From assembly GCA_963806395.1 (NCBI GenBank), contig CAWDYI010000017.1:1-64000 (forward strand): 64,000 bases of DNA. Reading direction: 5' to 3'. Position 1 is the first letter of the stretch; the number at the start of each line of letters is the position of its first letter. The position numbers and the translations under genes are program-made. The notes below the pieces were generated by a model, which was not told the origin of the DNA, did not search any database, and saw nothing but the letters and a program-made list of their open reading frames with translations. The stretch is from DASSUW01 sp963806395 (GTDB lineage Bacteria; Actinomycetota; Thermoleophilia; Solirubrobacterales; Solirubrobacteraceae). Shown in pieces: positions 9,443 to 17,736 of the stretch.

Positions 9443-10734
9443 GCCGCCACCTCCATGGGCTGGGTCTGCTCTACGCGTGGCACCGGCAGATCCGCCGGGG
9501 GTCGCGCCACCGCGCGTTCGGTCCGCGTGACGCCCCGGAAATCCACCGTGGGCACCATCGCGGCGATGTGGTTGTGGTCTATGCCCGGGTGGGCCGTGAC
9601 GATCAGCGCGACATCCGCGCCGGCCAGGGCCTGCTCGAGCTCCGTGTTGTGGAGCTCGAACTGCTTGAGCTCCGGGACATAGGGGTCGTGGTAGGCGATC
9701 TCGGCGCCCAGCGACTGCAGGCGATCGATGATCTTCAGGGCGGGCGACTCGCGGATGTCACCGACACCGGGCTTGTAGGCGACGCCGAGGACCGCGATCT
9801 TCGCGCCCTTGACGGCCTTGCCCTGCTCGTTGAGCGCGCGCTCGGCCTGCTCCACGCAGAAGTACGGCTGGGTCTGGTTCACCTTGCCGGCCAGCTCGAT
9901 GAACTCCGTGGCGAAGTCCAGCTCGCGTGCCTTCCAGGACAGGTAGAACGGGTCGACCGGCAGGCAGTGTCCGCCCATGCCGGGGCCCGGCTCGAACCGC
10001 ATGAAGCCGAACGGCTTCGTCGAGGCGGCGTCGATGACCTCCCAGATGTCGATCCCCATCCGGTCGGCGAGCCGTGAGAGCTCGTTGACCATGGCGATGT
10101 TGACCGACCGGAAGATGTTCTCCAGCAGCTTCCCCATCTCGGCGACCTCGAGGGTCGAGACCGGGACGACCTGCTCGCACACGAGGCCGTAGAGGGCCTC
10201 GGCGCGGTTGCGGCAGGCGGGGGTGAGGCCGCCGAGGATCTTGGGCGTGTTGTGCAGCGAGTGGATCTCGTTGCCCGGATCGACGCGCTCGGGCGAGAAG
10301 GCGAGATGGAAGTCGCGGCCGGCGACGAGGCCGGTCTCCTCGAGGATCGGCAGGACCCGCTCGCGGGTGGTGCCGGGGTAGGTCGTGGACTCCAGGACGA
10401 CCAGCTGGCCGGCCTGCAGTGCGTCCGCGACCACGTGCGTCGCGCCGATGAGCGGCCTGAGGTCGGGCTCGCGGTTTGGCGTCAGCGGCGTCGGGACGCA
10501 GATGATCACCGCGTCGCAGAGACCGAGGCGCGCCGTGCGCGTCGTGGCCTCGATGCGCGATGCGACGGCCTGCAGCTTCTCGGACGGGATGTCCTCGATG
10601 TAGGACTCACCGGCCCGCAGCTGACTGACGCGCGCCTCGCTGATGTCCACTCCTACGACGCGCTGGCCCGCCTCGGCGAACGCCACCGCCAGGGGCAGGC
10701 CAACGTAGCCGAGCCCCACGATGCCGATGGTCAT
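9439..10734 (-). CDS. UDP-N-acetylhexosamine/UDP-sugar 6-dehydrogenase (WbpA/WecC-like)
   Basis: The 431-aa nucleotide-sugar dehydrogenase has an N-terminal NAD fold IGIVGLGYVGLPLAVAFAEAG (key GxGYVGLPLA, residues 3-18). The central domain has ENIFRSVNIAMVNEL. The catalytic cysteine is in GPGMGGHCLPVDPF. The C-terminal UDP-binding domain starts near VLGVAYKPGVGDIRESP. The family oxidises the C6 hydroxyl of UDP-sugars to the acid in two NAD-linked steps. The SVNIAMVNEL and FEPGPGMGGH spellings favour the UDP-GlcNAc/ManNAc branch over UDP-glucose, but this is inference. It is the second gene of the operon and predicts an acidic (uronic) sugar in the glycan. Confidence 0.88.
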   Translation of the reverse strand: MTIGIVGLGYVGLPLAVAFAEAGQRVVGVDISEARVSQLRAGESYIEDIPSEKLQAVASRIEATTRTARLGLCDAVIICVPTPLTPNREPDLRPLIGATHVVADALQAGQLVVLESTTYPGTTRERVLPILEETGLVAGRDFHLAFSPERVDPGNEIHSLHNTPKILGGLTPACRNRAEALYGLVCEQVVPVSTLEVAEMGKLLENIFRSVNIAMVNELSRLADRMGIDIWEVIDAASTKPFGFMRFEPGPGMGGHCLPVDPFYLSWKARELDFATEFIELAGKVNQTQPYFCVEQAERALNEQGKAVKGAKIAVLGVAYKPGVGDIRESPALKIIDRLQSLGAEIAYHDPYVPELKQFELHNTELEQALAGADVALIVTAHPGIDHNHIAAMVPTVDFRGVTRTERAVARPPADLPVPRVEQTQPMEVAA

Positions 10735-10991
10735 GCAAGCTCCTTTTGTGTCTCGAACTCGCCGAGCCTGTTGCGAAGGCCCGAGAGGAGTTCGGCGATC
10801 TGCTGTTGCTCCAGGCGCCGCAGCTCGGCGAACAGCCGCGCGACGTCGGGGTGGCCCTCTTGGGTGGCCTCGAACTCGAACACGCGGTAGCGCGCCCGGA
10901 GATCGAGGTTCAACGAGAGCGCCGTGAGGAGGTTCTCGAGTGTCTGGTCGGACTCGCGTCCGCTGCGAAGGTCGCTGATGCTCATTCCCAC
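10731..10991 (-). CDS. Small all-helical protein, possibly ferritin/rubrerythrin-like, leading the EPS operon
   Basis: The 86-aa product uses GTG at 10991 or ATG at 10985. It is predicted to be almost entirely helical and charged. The middle (LENLLTALSLNLDLRARYRVF, trimmed to LLTALSLNLDLRARY, then EGHPDVARLFAELRRLE) resembles one helical pair of rubrerythrin-like proteins. The usual diiron Glu/His set is incomplete (no ExxH), so metal binding is doubtful. Its stop overlaps the dehydrogenase start (ATGA). I do not recognise a named family. Its place as first gene facing a divergent response regulator suggests a regulatory or chaperone-like role. Confidence 0.6.
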   Translation of the reverse strand: MGMSISDLRSGRESDQTLENLLTALSLNLDLRARYRVFEFEATQEGHPDVARLFAELRRLEQQQIAELLSGLRNRLGEFETQKELA

Positions 10992-11216
10992 GCCGCCCAG
11001 CTTGGACCCTGGTCGGGTGGCTAGGAAGGTGAGATCGGGTGGGGCCCTCGGAGCGTCTTCATGCCCCTGTGAGCAGCCTCCTGACCAGTTCCCGGAGCAT
11101 TGATCACCCGCACTGGACGTATGTCTGACCCCCGAAGGTCACGAAATTACCCCACGAGGGCCTCCAAGTGCCCTACAGTGCTGCTCCGGCAGGACGGACC
11201 CTCGGAGAGGAACCCG
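10992..11216. promoter_or_regulatory. Divergent intergenic region between the EPS operon and a response regulator gene
   Basis: This 225-bp gap separates the first gene of the leftward EPS operon from a rightward response regulator gene and must hold promoters for both. A purine-rich GGAGAGG at about 11204-11210 is the ribosome site for the rightward gene. No convincing -35/-10 pair with standard spacing was found by eye. A TTGATC at 11100 and TATGTC at 11120 are only 14 bases apart. The two LuxR-type regulators on either side are natural candidates to bind here. Confidence 0.4.
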
Positions 11217-11900
11217 ATGACTGAATTCATGGATGACGTACCACCCCTGCGAACGATCGTCGCGGACGACGACCCCCTCGTGCGGCGTTTGATCCGCGAC
11301 ACCCTCCAGCGCGAGAACGTGACGGTGATCGCTGAAGCCTCGACCGGTCGCGAGGCCGTCGAGCTCGCTCTCTTCTACCGCCCGGACGTCGTTGTAATGG
11401 ACTACATGATGCCCGAGATGGACGGCATCGAGGCGACGCGGCGGATCTACCAACAGGACCCGGGCATCCGCGTGATCCTGCTCACGGGCGCGGGCGACGA
11501 GACGCTCGGGCTGCGTGGCCTGCGCGCCGGCGCAGCGGGCTATCTGTCGAAGGACATGGAGCTGGCGTCCCTGCCGCGCGCGCTCCGTGGCTCGCTCGAC
11601 GGCGAGGCGGCGATCTCGCGGCGGCTGGCGATGCACCTCGTCCAGCACTACCGCAGCGCCCCCACCGGCGGCATGGGCCTGCGCCCCGTGCGCAGCTCAC
11701 TGACCGACCGCGAGTGGGAGGTCCTGGACCTGCTCTCCGGCGGCGCCTCGACGGACGACATCGCACGTCTGCTCGTGCTCTCGACCGAGACCGTCCGCTC
11801 ACACCTGAAGAACCTCTACCGCAAGCTCGAGGTCCGCTCCCGCGAGGAGGCCGTCCAGGCCGCCATCCGGATGCGCGAGCTCGGCGGCGTCCCCGCCTAG
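11217..11900 (+). CDS. Orphan NarL/FixJ-type response regulator
   Basis: The 227-aa protein has a receiver domain (10-130) and LuxR helix-turn-helix (about 160-220). The acidic pocket is VADDDP, the phosphoacceptor is Asp62 in VVVMDYMMPEMDG, and the conserved lysine is in GYLSKDM. The DNA-binding end has LTDREWEVLDLLSGGAS and TVRSHLKNLYRKLEVRS. The ATG at 11217 follows GGAGAGG by six bases; a second ATG lies at 11229. No kinase is adjacent. It is transcribed away from the EPS operon, which carries another regulator of the same class. The 30-bp gap to acpS suggests possible readthrough, but acpS-nnr is a separate functional unit. Confidence 0.9.
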   Translation: MTEFMDDVPPLRTIVADDDPLVRRLIRDTLQRENVTVIAEASTGREAVELALFYRPDVVVMDYMMPEMDGIEATRRIYQQDPGIRVILLTGAGDETLGLRGLRAGAAGYLSKDMELASLPRALRGSLDGEAAISRRLAMHLVQHYRSAPTGGMGLRPVRSSLTDREWEVLDLLSGGASTDDIARLLVLSTETVRSHLKNLYRKLEVRSREEAVQAAIRMRELGGVPA

Positions 11901-11930
11901 ACCTTCGGGGGGTTAGAGTCGGCCCGGCTT

Positions 11931-12287
11931 ATGGCCGGCGTCGGCATCGACCTCCTGGAGATCGAGCGGCTGGAGCGCGCGCTCGCGCGGCGCCCGCGGC
12001 TGGCGGACCGGTTGTTCACGGACGGCGAGCGGGCGTACGCGGCCACGCGCGCGCGGCCCGTGATGCACCTGGCGGCGCGCTTCTGCGCCAAGGAGGCGGT
12101 CGCCAAGGCCCTCCAGCTGCGCGAGTGGAGCTGGAGGGACGTGGAGGTGCTGGGCGGGGGTGACGAGCCGCCGTCGGTGCGCCTGACGGGCGCGGCCGCC
12201 GACAAGGCGGCCGAGCTCGGCGCGACCGTGACGGTGTCGCTCACCCATACGCACGGGATGGCGGCCGCCATGGCGGTGGCGAGTTGA
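11931..12287 (+). CDS. acpS: Holo-[acyl-carrier-protein] synthase
   Basis: The 118-aa protein is normal family length. It transfers 4'-phosphopantetheine from CoA to the serine of acyl carrier protein. The magnesium-binding motifs are both present: VGIDLLEIERL at the N-terminus and ARFCAKEAVAKAL at about 45-58. The C-terminal SLTHTHGMAAAMAVA matches the closing strand (usual form S-hTHxxxxAxA). The TGA overlaps the TTG start of nnr, a pairing common in actinobacteria and firmicutes. Confidence 0.95.
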   Translation: MAGVGIDLLEIERLERALARRPRLADRLFTDGERAYAATRARPVMHLAARFCAKEAVAKALQLREWSWRDVEVLGGGDEPPSVRLTGAAADKAAELGATVTVSLTHTHGMAAAMAVAS

Positions 12288-13801
12288 GGCTCCCCGGCTG
12301 GATGGAGCCGCTGCTCACGGCGGAGGAGATGCGCGCCGTCGACGCCTGGGCGATCGAGACGAAGGGCGTGCCGTCGCTCGACCTGATGGAGCGCGCGGGG
12401 GAGGGCCTGGCCCACGTGATCGCAGCGGGCGCGCCGGCCGGCCGGATCGCGATCGTCTGCGGGAAGGGCAACAACGGCGGCGACGGCCTTGTGGCCGCAC
12501 GGCTGCTGCGGGCTGCCGGCCGCGACATCGACGTGCTGGCCGTGTGGGGGCTGGAGGCGATGCAGGGCGACGCGCAGGAGCAGCTGCGCCGGCTCCCAGG
12601 GCCTGCTCCGGTCCCGTTCGAGCGCGAGCGCCTCGATCAGGCGGACGCGATCGTCGACGCGCTCCTGGGGACTGGCTCGACCGGCGCGCCGCGCGACCCG
12701 GCGGCCGGCGTGATCGAGGCGATCAACGCCGCCACGGCGGCCGTCGTGGCCGCAGACGTACCGTCGGGCGTCGACGCCTCGACCGGCGAGGCGCCGGGGC
12801 CGGCGATCCGTGCCGCCGTGACCGCCACGTTCCACCGCGCCAAGCCGGGGCTGTGGATCCATCCCGGCAAGGCCCTCGCCGGCGACGTGCACGTGATCGA
12901 CATCGGGATCCCGCGCGGCGGGCGGGCGAAGCCCGAGGTCGGCCTGATCGGCGACTCCGTGCTCGATGAGATCCCCCGCCGCGGGACCGACTCGACGAAG
13001 TTCAGCTCCGGCACGGTGGTGCTGATCGGAGGGTCGGCCGGCCTCACCGGCGCCCCGACGATGGCGGCGATGGCAGCGATGCGCGCCGGAGCCGGGTACG
13101 TGACCGTCGGCGCGCCGGCGACGCTCCAGGTGGCGCTATCGCTGCGGCTGCTGGAGGCGATGACGTTCGGGCTGCCCGAGCACGAGGGAGCGCTCACGGC
13201 CGAGGCCGTCGAGCCCGCGCTGCAGGCGATCCGCCGCGCCGACGCCGTCGTGCTGGGACCGGGCCTCAGCCGCCGCGAGGGCGCGCAGGCGTTCGCGCGT
13301 GAGATGTTCGAGCGCATCGACGTGCCGCTGGTGATCGACGCCGACGGGCTGAACGCGCTCGCGGGCGTGTTCCCGGAGGACCTGCCGCAGCGGCGCTGGC
13401 CGACGGTGCTCACCCCGCACGCCGGTGAGCTCGGCCGTCTGCTGGACGTCGAATCCGCCGAGATCGCCAGTAACCGGCTCGCCCACGCGCGCGAGGCCGC
13501 GTCACGTTCGCACGCGATCGTCGTGCTCAAGGGCGACGACACGCTCGTGGTGGCGCCGACCGGCCGCGTCGCGATCTCGCGCGGCGGTGCGCCCGCCTTG
13601 GCGACCGCCGGGACAGGCGACGTGCTCTCGGGCGTGATCGGCGCGATGCTCGCGAAAGGGCTCCCACCTGCGCACGCCGCCTGCGCCGCCGTGTTCGCGC
13701 ACGTCCGCGCCGGCCAGCTCGCCGCGGCACCGCACGGGCCGGACGGCGTGATCGCCTCGGATGTGATCCAGGCACTGCCCGCTGCCCTCAGCGTAATCTA
13801 A
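12284..13801 (+). CDS. nnr: Bifunctional NAD(P)H-hydrate epimerase / ADP-dependent NAD(P)H-hydrate dehydratase
   Basis: The fused metabolite-repair enzyme has about 505 aa. The N-terminal YjeF_N domain (about 1-215) epimerises R/S NAD(P)HX and shows GKGNNGGDGLVAARLL and the DALLGTGSTG loop. The C-terminal ribokinase-fold domain (about 225-500) dehydrates S-NAD(P)HX and shows VVLGPGLSRREG, VIDADGLNAL, VLTPHAGE, VLKGDDTLVVAP and AGTGDVLSGVIGAML. The start is TTG at 12284 overlapping the acpS stop (TTGA). An in-frame ATG at 12302 is an alternative that loses nothing conserved. Confidence 0.95.
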   Translation: MRLPGWMEPLLTAEEMRAVDAWAIETKGVPSLDLMERAGEGLAHVIAAGAPAGRIAIVCGKGNNGGDGLVAARLLRAAGRDIDVLAVWGLEAMQGDAQEQLRRLPGPAPVPFERERLDQADAIVDALLGTGSTGAPRDPAAGVIEAINAATAAVVAADVPSGVDASTGEAPGPAIRAAVTATFHRAKPGLWIHPGKALAGDVHVIDIGIPRGGRAKPEVGLIGDSVLDEIPRRGTDSTKFSSGTVVLIGGSAGLTGAPTMAAMAAMRAGAGYVTVGAPATLQVALSLRLLEAMTFGLPEHEGALTAEAVEPALQAIRRADAVVLGPGLSRREGAQAFAREMFERIDVPLVIDADGLNALAGVFPEDLPQRRWPTVLTPHAGELGRLLDVESAEIASNRLAHAREAASRSHAIVVLKGDDTLVVAPTGRVAISRGGAPALATAGTGDVLSGVIGAMLAKGLPPAHAACAAVFAHVRAGQLAAAPHGPDGVIASDVIQALPAALSVI

Positions 13802-13851
13802 CGTCGCTCGCAGGTCCGAACTTGTGAGGACCTCGAGCGAAACCCGATTTC

Positions 13852-14319
13852 ATGCTGCTCGTGCGAGACATCATGGTCACCGACGTCCCGAGCGTCACGG
13901 TGGCGGACTCGGTCGAGACCGTGCTGCACGTGCTGCGCGACCACGAGCTGCCGGGCGTCCCGGTGGTCAACGAGGGCGGCCGCTGCGTCGGGATCATCAC
14001 GGAGGAGGATCTCGTGCTCACGGATGAGAACGAGGACTTCCACATGCCGCACTACTTCCAGCTGTTCGGCGGCGTCGTCTTCCTGGAATCGGTGTCGCAC
14101 TGGGAGGAGCGCGTGCGGAAGGCGTTCGCCGCCAACGCGGAGGACATGATGACCGCCGACCCGATCACCATCGAGCCGAGCGCCACGGTCCGCGAGGCGG
14201 CGAACCTGATCGCCCGCAAGAAGCACAACCGCCTGCCGGTGATCGAGCACGGGCGCCTGGTGGGAGTCGTGACCCGCGTGGACGTGCTCGACGCGCTGAC
14301 GTCCAACGACGAGGACTGA
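13852..14319 (+). CDS. CBS-domain-pair protein
   Basis: The 155-aa cytosolic protein consists of two CBS motifs. CBS1 (about 3-60) reads VRDIMVTDVPSVTVADSV and GVPVVNEGGRCVGIITEEDL. CBS2 (about 95-150) reads AEDMMTADPITIEPSATV and NRLPVIEHGRLVGVVTRVDV. Between them is an unusual aromatic insert with HMPHYFQLFGGVVFLE. CBS pairs bind adenosine nucleotides and act as energy or ligand sensors. No catalytic domain is attached. It sits two bases before alr, so it is probably cotranscribed; the partner is unknown. The ATG has no clear ribosome site, so an in-frame GTG at 13861 is possible. Confidence 0.85.
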   Translation: MLLVRDIMVTDVPSVTVADSVETVLHVLRDHELPGVPVVNEGGRCVGIITEEDLVLTDENEDFHMPHYFQLFGGVVFLESVSHWEERVRKAFAANAEDMMTADPITIEPSATVREAANLIARKKHNRLPVIEHGRLVGVVTRVDVLDALTSNDED

Positions 14320-14321
14320 CC

Positions 14322-15416
14322 GTGGTACGGGCGCTCGCCCGGGTCGGCCTGGGCGCCATCGAGCGCAACTGCGCCCGGCTCGCCGCGGCCGCCGGCCCCG
14401 CGCGGCTGTGCGCGGTCGTCAAGGCCGACGGCTACGGCCACGGCGCCGTGCCGGCCGCGCGCGCGGCGCTGGCGGGCGGCGCGGCGTGGCTGGCGGTCGC
14501 GACGGCGACCGAGGCGGCCGAGCTGCGCGCTGCCGGCATCGACGGGCCGGTGCTCGTGATGGGCGCCCTGTCGGACGCCGAGCTGGACGTCGCGCTGGCG
14601 GCGCGCGCCGACGTGGTCGCCTGGCGGGAGGAGTTCGTCGCCGCGATCGCCGCGCGTGGGGTCGACGCCCGCGTGCACGTGAAGCTCGACACCGGGATGG
14701 GCCGGCTGGGGACCCGCGATCCTGCGGAGGCCACGCGGGTCGCGGACGCCGTGGCGGGTGCGCCCGACCTGCGGCTCGTCGGGGCGATGACCCATTTCGC
14801 AACAGCGGACGAGGCCGATCGCGCCTTCCTGCACGAGCAGCTGGAGCGGTTCCGGCGGTGGGTCGACCCGCTGCTCGATCGCCATCCCGGCCTGCTCGTA
14901 CACGCGGCGAACTCCGCCGCGGCGCTGGCGGAGCCCGCTGCTCGGTTCGGGATGGTGCGGTGCGGGATCGCCGCCTACGGGATGGACCCGTTCCACCGCG
15001 ACCCGGCGGACCACGGGCTCGAGCCGGCGCTCGAGCTGGTCAGCTACGTCGCCGAGGTCAAACGCTGCGCACCGGGCGAGAGCGCCGGCTACGGCCGCCG
15101 GTTCGTGGCCGAGCACGAGACCTGGCTCGGCACCGTGCCGATCGGCTACGGCGACGGCGTCCGGCGCGGGCTGACCAACAACGCGGACGTGCTCGTGGAC
15201 GGCCGCAGGGTGCCGCTGGTGGGCACCGTGTCGATGGACAACGTCACGGTCGATCTCGGGCCCGAGCCGGTCGAGCAGGGCGCCGAAGCGGTGCTCATCG
15301 GCACGCGCGGCGGCGAGCGGATCCTCGCCGAGGACGTCGCCGCCCGGCTCGGGACGATCAACTACGAGGTCACGTGCGGGATCTCCGCACGGGTGCCGCG
15401 GGAGCACCATCCGTGA
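14322..15416 (+). CDS. alr: Alanine racemase
   Basis: The 364-aa PLP enzyme makes D-alanine for peptidoglycan. The PLP lysine is Lys34 in AVVKADGYGHG. The catalytic tyrosine is Tyr257 in ESAGYGRRF, within the C-terminal beta domain. Other family blocks are KLDTGMGRLG, THFATADE, NSAAAL, GTVPIGYGDGVRRG and GTVSMDNVTVD. The start is a GTG two bases after the CBS gene stop. Its TGA overlaps the GTG of the next gene. Length and motifs indicate a functional enzyme. Confidence 0.96.
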   Translation: MVRALARVGLGAIERNCARLAAAAGPARLCAVVKADGYGHGAVPAARAALAGGAAWLAVATATEAAELRAAGIDGPVLVMGALSDAELDVALAARADVVAWREEFVAAIAARGVDARVHVKLDTGMGRLGTRDPAEATRVADAVAGAPDLRLVGAMTHFATADEADRAFLHEQLERFRRWVDPLLDRHPGLLVHAANSAAALAEPAARFGMVRCGIAAYGMDPFHRDPADHGLEPALELVSYVAEVKRCAPGESAGYGRRFVAEHETWLGTVPIGYGDGVRRGLTNNADVLVDGRRVPLVGTVSMDNVTVDLGPEPVEQGAEAVLIGTRGGERILAEDVAARLGTINYEVTCGISARVPREHHP

Positions 15417-16807
15417 CCGCCGAGGCGCTCGACGCCGCGCGAGCGGCGCTTACCGGCCGCCAAGCCTGGCTCGTCGGCGGCGCCGTGCGCGACCGGTTGC
15501 TCGGCCGCAGCACCGACGACGTCGACGTCGCGCTCGAGGGCGACCCGCGCGAGCCGGCGCGCACGATCGCGCGCGCCACCGGCGGCGCGGCGTTCCAGCT
15601 GTCCGACGAGTTCGGCGCCTGGCGGGTCGTCGGGCCCGGCCAGGCCTGGCACGTCGACCTCGTCCCCCTCCGGGAGGGCGACATCGTCACCGACCTCGCC
15701 GCCCGCGACTTCACGATCAACGCCATGGCCGAGCCGCTCGCCGGCGGCGACCTGCTCGATCCGCACGGCGGGCAGGCGGACCTCGAGGCGAGGCGCGTGC
15801 GGATGGTCTCGGACGCCGCGCTGGCGGACGATCCGCTGCGGACGCTGCGGGCCGTCCGGATGGTGGTCGAGCTCGGGCTCGAGCTCGAGCCGCTGACCGG
15901 CGCCTCCGTGGCCGCCCACGCCGCGGAGATCTCGCGCGTCGCGCCGGAGCGGGTGTTCGCCGAGCTCAAGCGGGTGGTGACGGCTGAGCGTGCCGTCGAG
16001 GGTCTGCGGCTGATGGACCGGGTGTCGGTGCTCGCGGCCGTGTTGCCCGAGCTTCGTGCGTTGAGGGGCGTGGACCAGAACGAGTTCCACCACGCCGACG
16101 TCTTCGACCACACGCTGGAGGTGCTCGACGCGGTGGCCTCTTTGGAACGCGAACCCGCGGCGGTCGGGCTCGAGCACGCGAGCGCGGTCGCGGACCTCCT
16201 GGCGGAGCCGCTCGCCGACGAGCTGACGCGCGGCGGCGGGATGCGGTTCGCGGCACTCCTGCACGACGCGGCGAAGCCCGCCACGCGCGGTGTGCGGCCG
16301 GACGGGCGGGTGACGTTCATCGGGCACGACACGGCAGGGGCGGACCTCACCCGCACGGTACTGCGGCGCCTGCGCGCCTCGCAGCGGCTGATCGAGTACG
16401 TCGCCGCGCTCACGCGGCATCACCTCCGGCTCGGCTTCCTCGTGCACGAGCGCCCGCTCGACCGTCGCGCGGTCTGGCAGTACCTGCGCGCGACCGCGCC
16501 GTACAGCGCCGACGTCACCGTGTTCACGGTCGCCGACCGGCTCGCGACGCGCGGGCGGAACGCCGAGGACGCGATCGCGGCGCACGTGGAGCTGGCCGGC
16601 GACGTGCTGGGGCATGCGTTCGAGGCGCCGCCGAGTGAGCCGCTGGTCCGCGGGGACGAGCTCGCGCGCGAGCTCGGGGTGGCTGCGGGTCCTCTGCTGG
16701 GCGAGTTGCTGGCTCAGCTGGAGGAGGATCGGTATGCCGGGGCCGTGGTGACCCGGGAGGATGCGCTCCGTCGTGCGCGCGAGTTGGTACAGGAACGGCG
16801 CATTTAA
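15413..16807 (+). CDS. cca: CCA tRNA nucleotidyltransferase / poly(A) polymerase family protein with HD domain
   Basis: This class II nucleotidyltransferase has about 464 aa and starts at a GTG overlapping the alr stop (GTGA). The head domain shows WLVGGAVRDRLLGR, the catalytic acidic pair in DDVDVALEG, and RDFTINAMA. The neck shows ADDPLRTLRAVRM (nucleotide selection). The C-terminal HD phosphohydrolase domain (about 225-400) has FHHADVFDHTLEVLDA, AALLHDAAKP and TFIGHD. CCA-adding and poly(A) polymerase activities cannot be separated by motif alone. In actinobacteria with one copy it is normally the CCA-adding enzyme. Confidence 0.88.
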   Translation: MTAEALDAARAALTGRQAWLVGGAVRDRLLGRSTDDVDVALEGDPREPARTIARATGGAAFQLSDEFGAWRVVGPGQAWHVDLVPLREGDIVTDLAARDFTINAMAEPLAGGDLLDPHGGQADLEARRVRMVSDAALADDPLRTLRAVRMVVELGLELEPLTGASVAAHAAEISRVAPERVFAELKRVVTAERAVEGLRLMDRVSVLAAVLPELRALRGVDQNEFHHADVFDHTLEVLDAVASLEREPAAVGLEHASAVADLLAEPLADELTRGGGMRFAALLHDAAKPATRGVRPDGRVTFIGHDTAGADLTRTVLRRLRASQRLIEYVAALTRHHLRLGFLVHERPLDRRAVWQYLRATAPYSADVTVFTVADRLATRGRNAEDAIAAHVELAGDVLGHAFEAPPSEPLVRGDELARELGVAAGPLLGELLAQLEEDRYAGAVVTREDALRRARELVQERRI

Positions 16808-16837
16808 GGGGAGACACGGAGCGCCGCGATCGGCAGT

Positions 16838-17716
16838 GTGCGGGGGGTGGTTCACAAACGTTCACGAGGATCGAACAAACGTGACGCACCCCCTTCCGTC
16901 AATGCGCAGTTGGCCCGCCTCGCCGCCCGGCAGCACGGGCTCGTGACGGCTGCGCAGCTCGCGGATTCGGGGCTCGGGCGGCCGGCCGTGGCGAATCGCG
17001 TGAGCGACGGGCGGCTACACACCGTGTACCGGGGCGTGTACGCGGTCGGACACGCGCGACTCTCCCAGCACGGGCGGTGGATGGCGGCGGTCCTCGCGGC
17101 CGGAGACGGGGCCGTGCTGAGCCACCTGGCCGCGGCGAAGCTGTGGGAGATCTGGCGGCGCCGCGTGTCCGGCATCGACGTGACCGCGCTCACGAACCGG
17201 CGGAACCGCCCGGGAGTCCGCATGCACCGCGCCCGCCACCTCCACCCGCGCGACGTCACAACCCACGACGGGATCCCCGTGACCACCGTCCCGCGCACGC
17301 TCCTGGACCTCTCCTCGGTGCTGACCGCCGCGCAGCTCGCCAACGTGATCCACGAGGCGGCGTTCCGCAACCGCTTCGACCTCGAAGCGACACGCAACGC
17401 GACGCAACGCGCCACAGGCCGCCACACGCTCGACGTCCTCGCGACCGCCGTCGAAGCCCATCTCTCGGGCAGCGCCGGCACCCGGAGCGCACTCGAGGAC
17501 CGGTTCCTCGCCCAGATCCAGGCCAACGGCCTCCCGGAACCGCTCGTCAACACGAAGCTGAACGACATCGAGGTCGACTTCCGCTGGCCCGACGAGAACC
17601 TGTGCGTCGAGATCGACGGCCCCGGCCACCAGCGGCCGCGGAGCCAGGCCGAGGACCGGGCCCGGGACGCCGCGCTGCGCGCCGCCGGACACGAGGTGAT
17701 CCGGCTGGACGCCTGA
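16838..17716 (+). CDS. AbiEi-like N-terminal domain plus DUF559/Vsr-fold protein, solo
   Basis: The product is up to 292 aa. After a poorly conserved lead, residues about 25-85 (ARLAARQHGLVTAAQLADSG, VYRGVYAVGH) match the winged-helix and pseudo-nuclease region seen in type IV antitoxin AbiEi proteins. The C-terminus (about 235-292) has the DUF559 endonuclease-like core: VDFRWPDENLCVEIDGPGHQ, then a second block ending HEVIRLDA. The acidic D/E-x-D cluster resembles the PD-(D/E)xK fold. No AbiEii toxin or methylase is adjacent, so a standalone role is likely. The GTG at 16838 is the longest start; GTG 16847 is possible. Such single genes are frequent in Thermoleophilia. Confidence 0.7.
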   Translation: MRGVVHKRSRGSNKRDAPPSVNAQLARLAARQHGLVTAAQLADSGLGRPAVANRVSDGRLHTVYRGVYAVGHARLSQHGRWMAAVLAAGDGAVLSHLAAAKLWEIWRRRVSGIDVTALTNRRNRPGVRMHRARHLHPRDVTTHDGIPVTTVPRTLLDLSSVLTAAQLANVIHEAAFRNRFDLEATRNATQRATGRHTLDVLATAVEAHLSGSAGTRSALEDRFLAQIQANGLPEPLVNTKLNDIEVDFRWPDENLCVEIDGPGHQRPRSQAEDRARDAALRAAGHEVIRLDA

Positions 17717-17736
17717 CGCGGGTACCCTGCCGCACC

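Noticed and set aside
16838..17716. Type IV toxin-antitoxin locus
   Set aside because: Only the antitoxin-like domain is present; no AbiEii nucleotidyltransferase toxin lies on either side.
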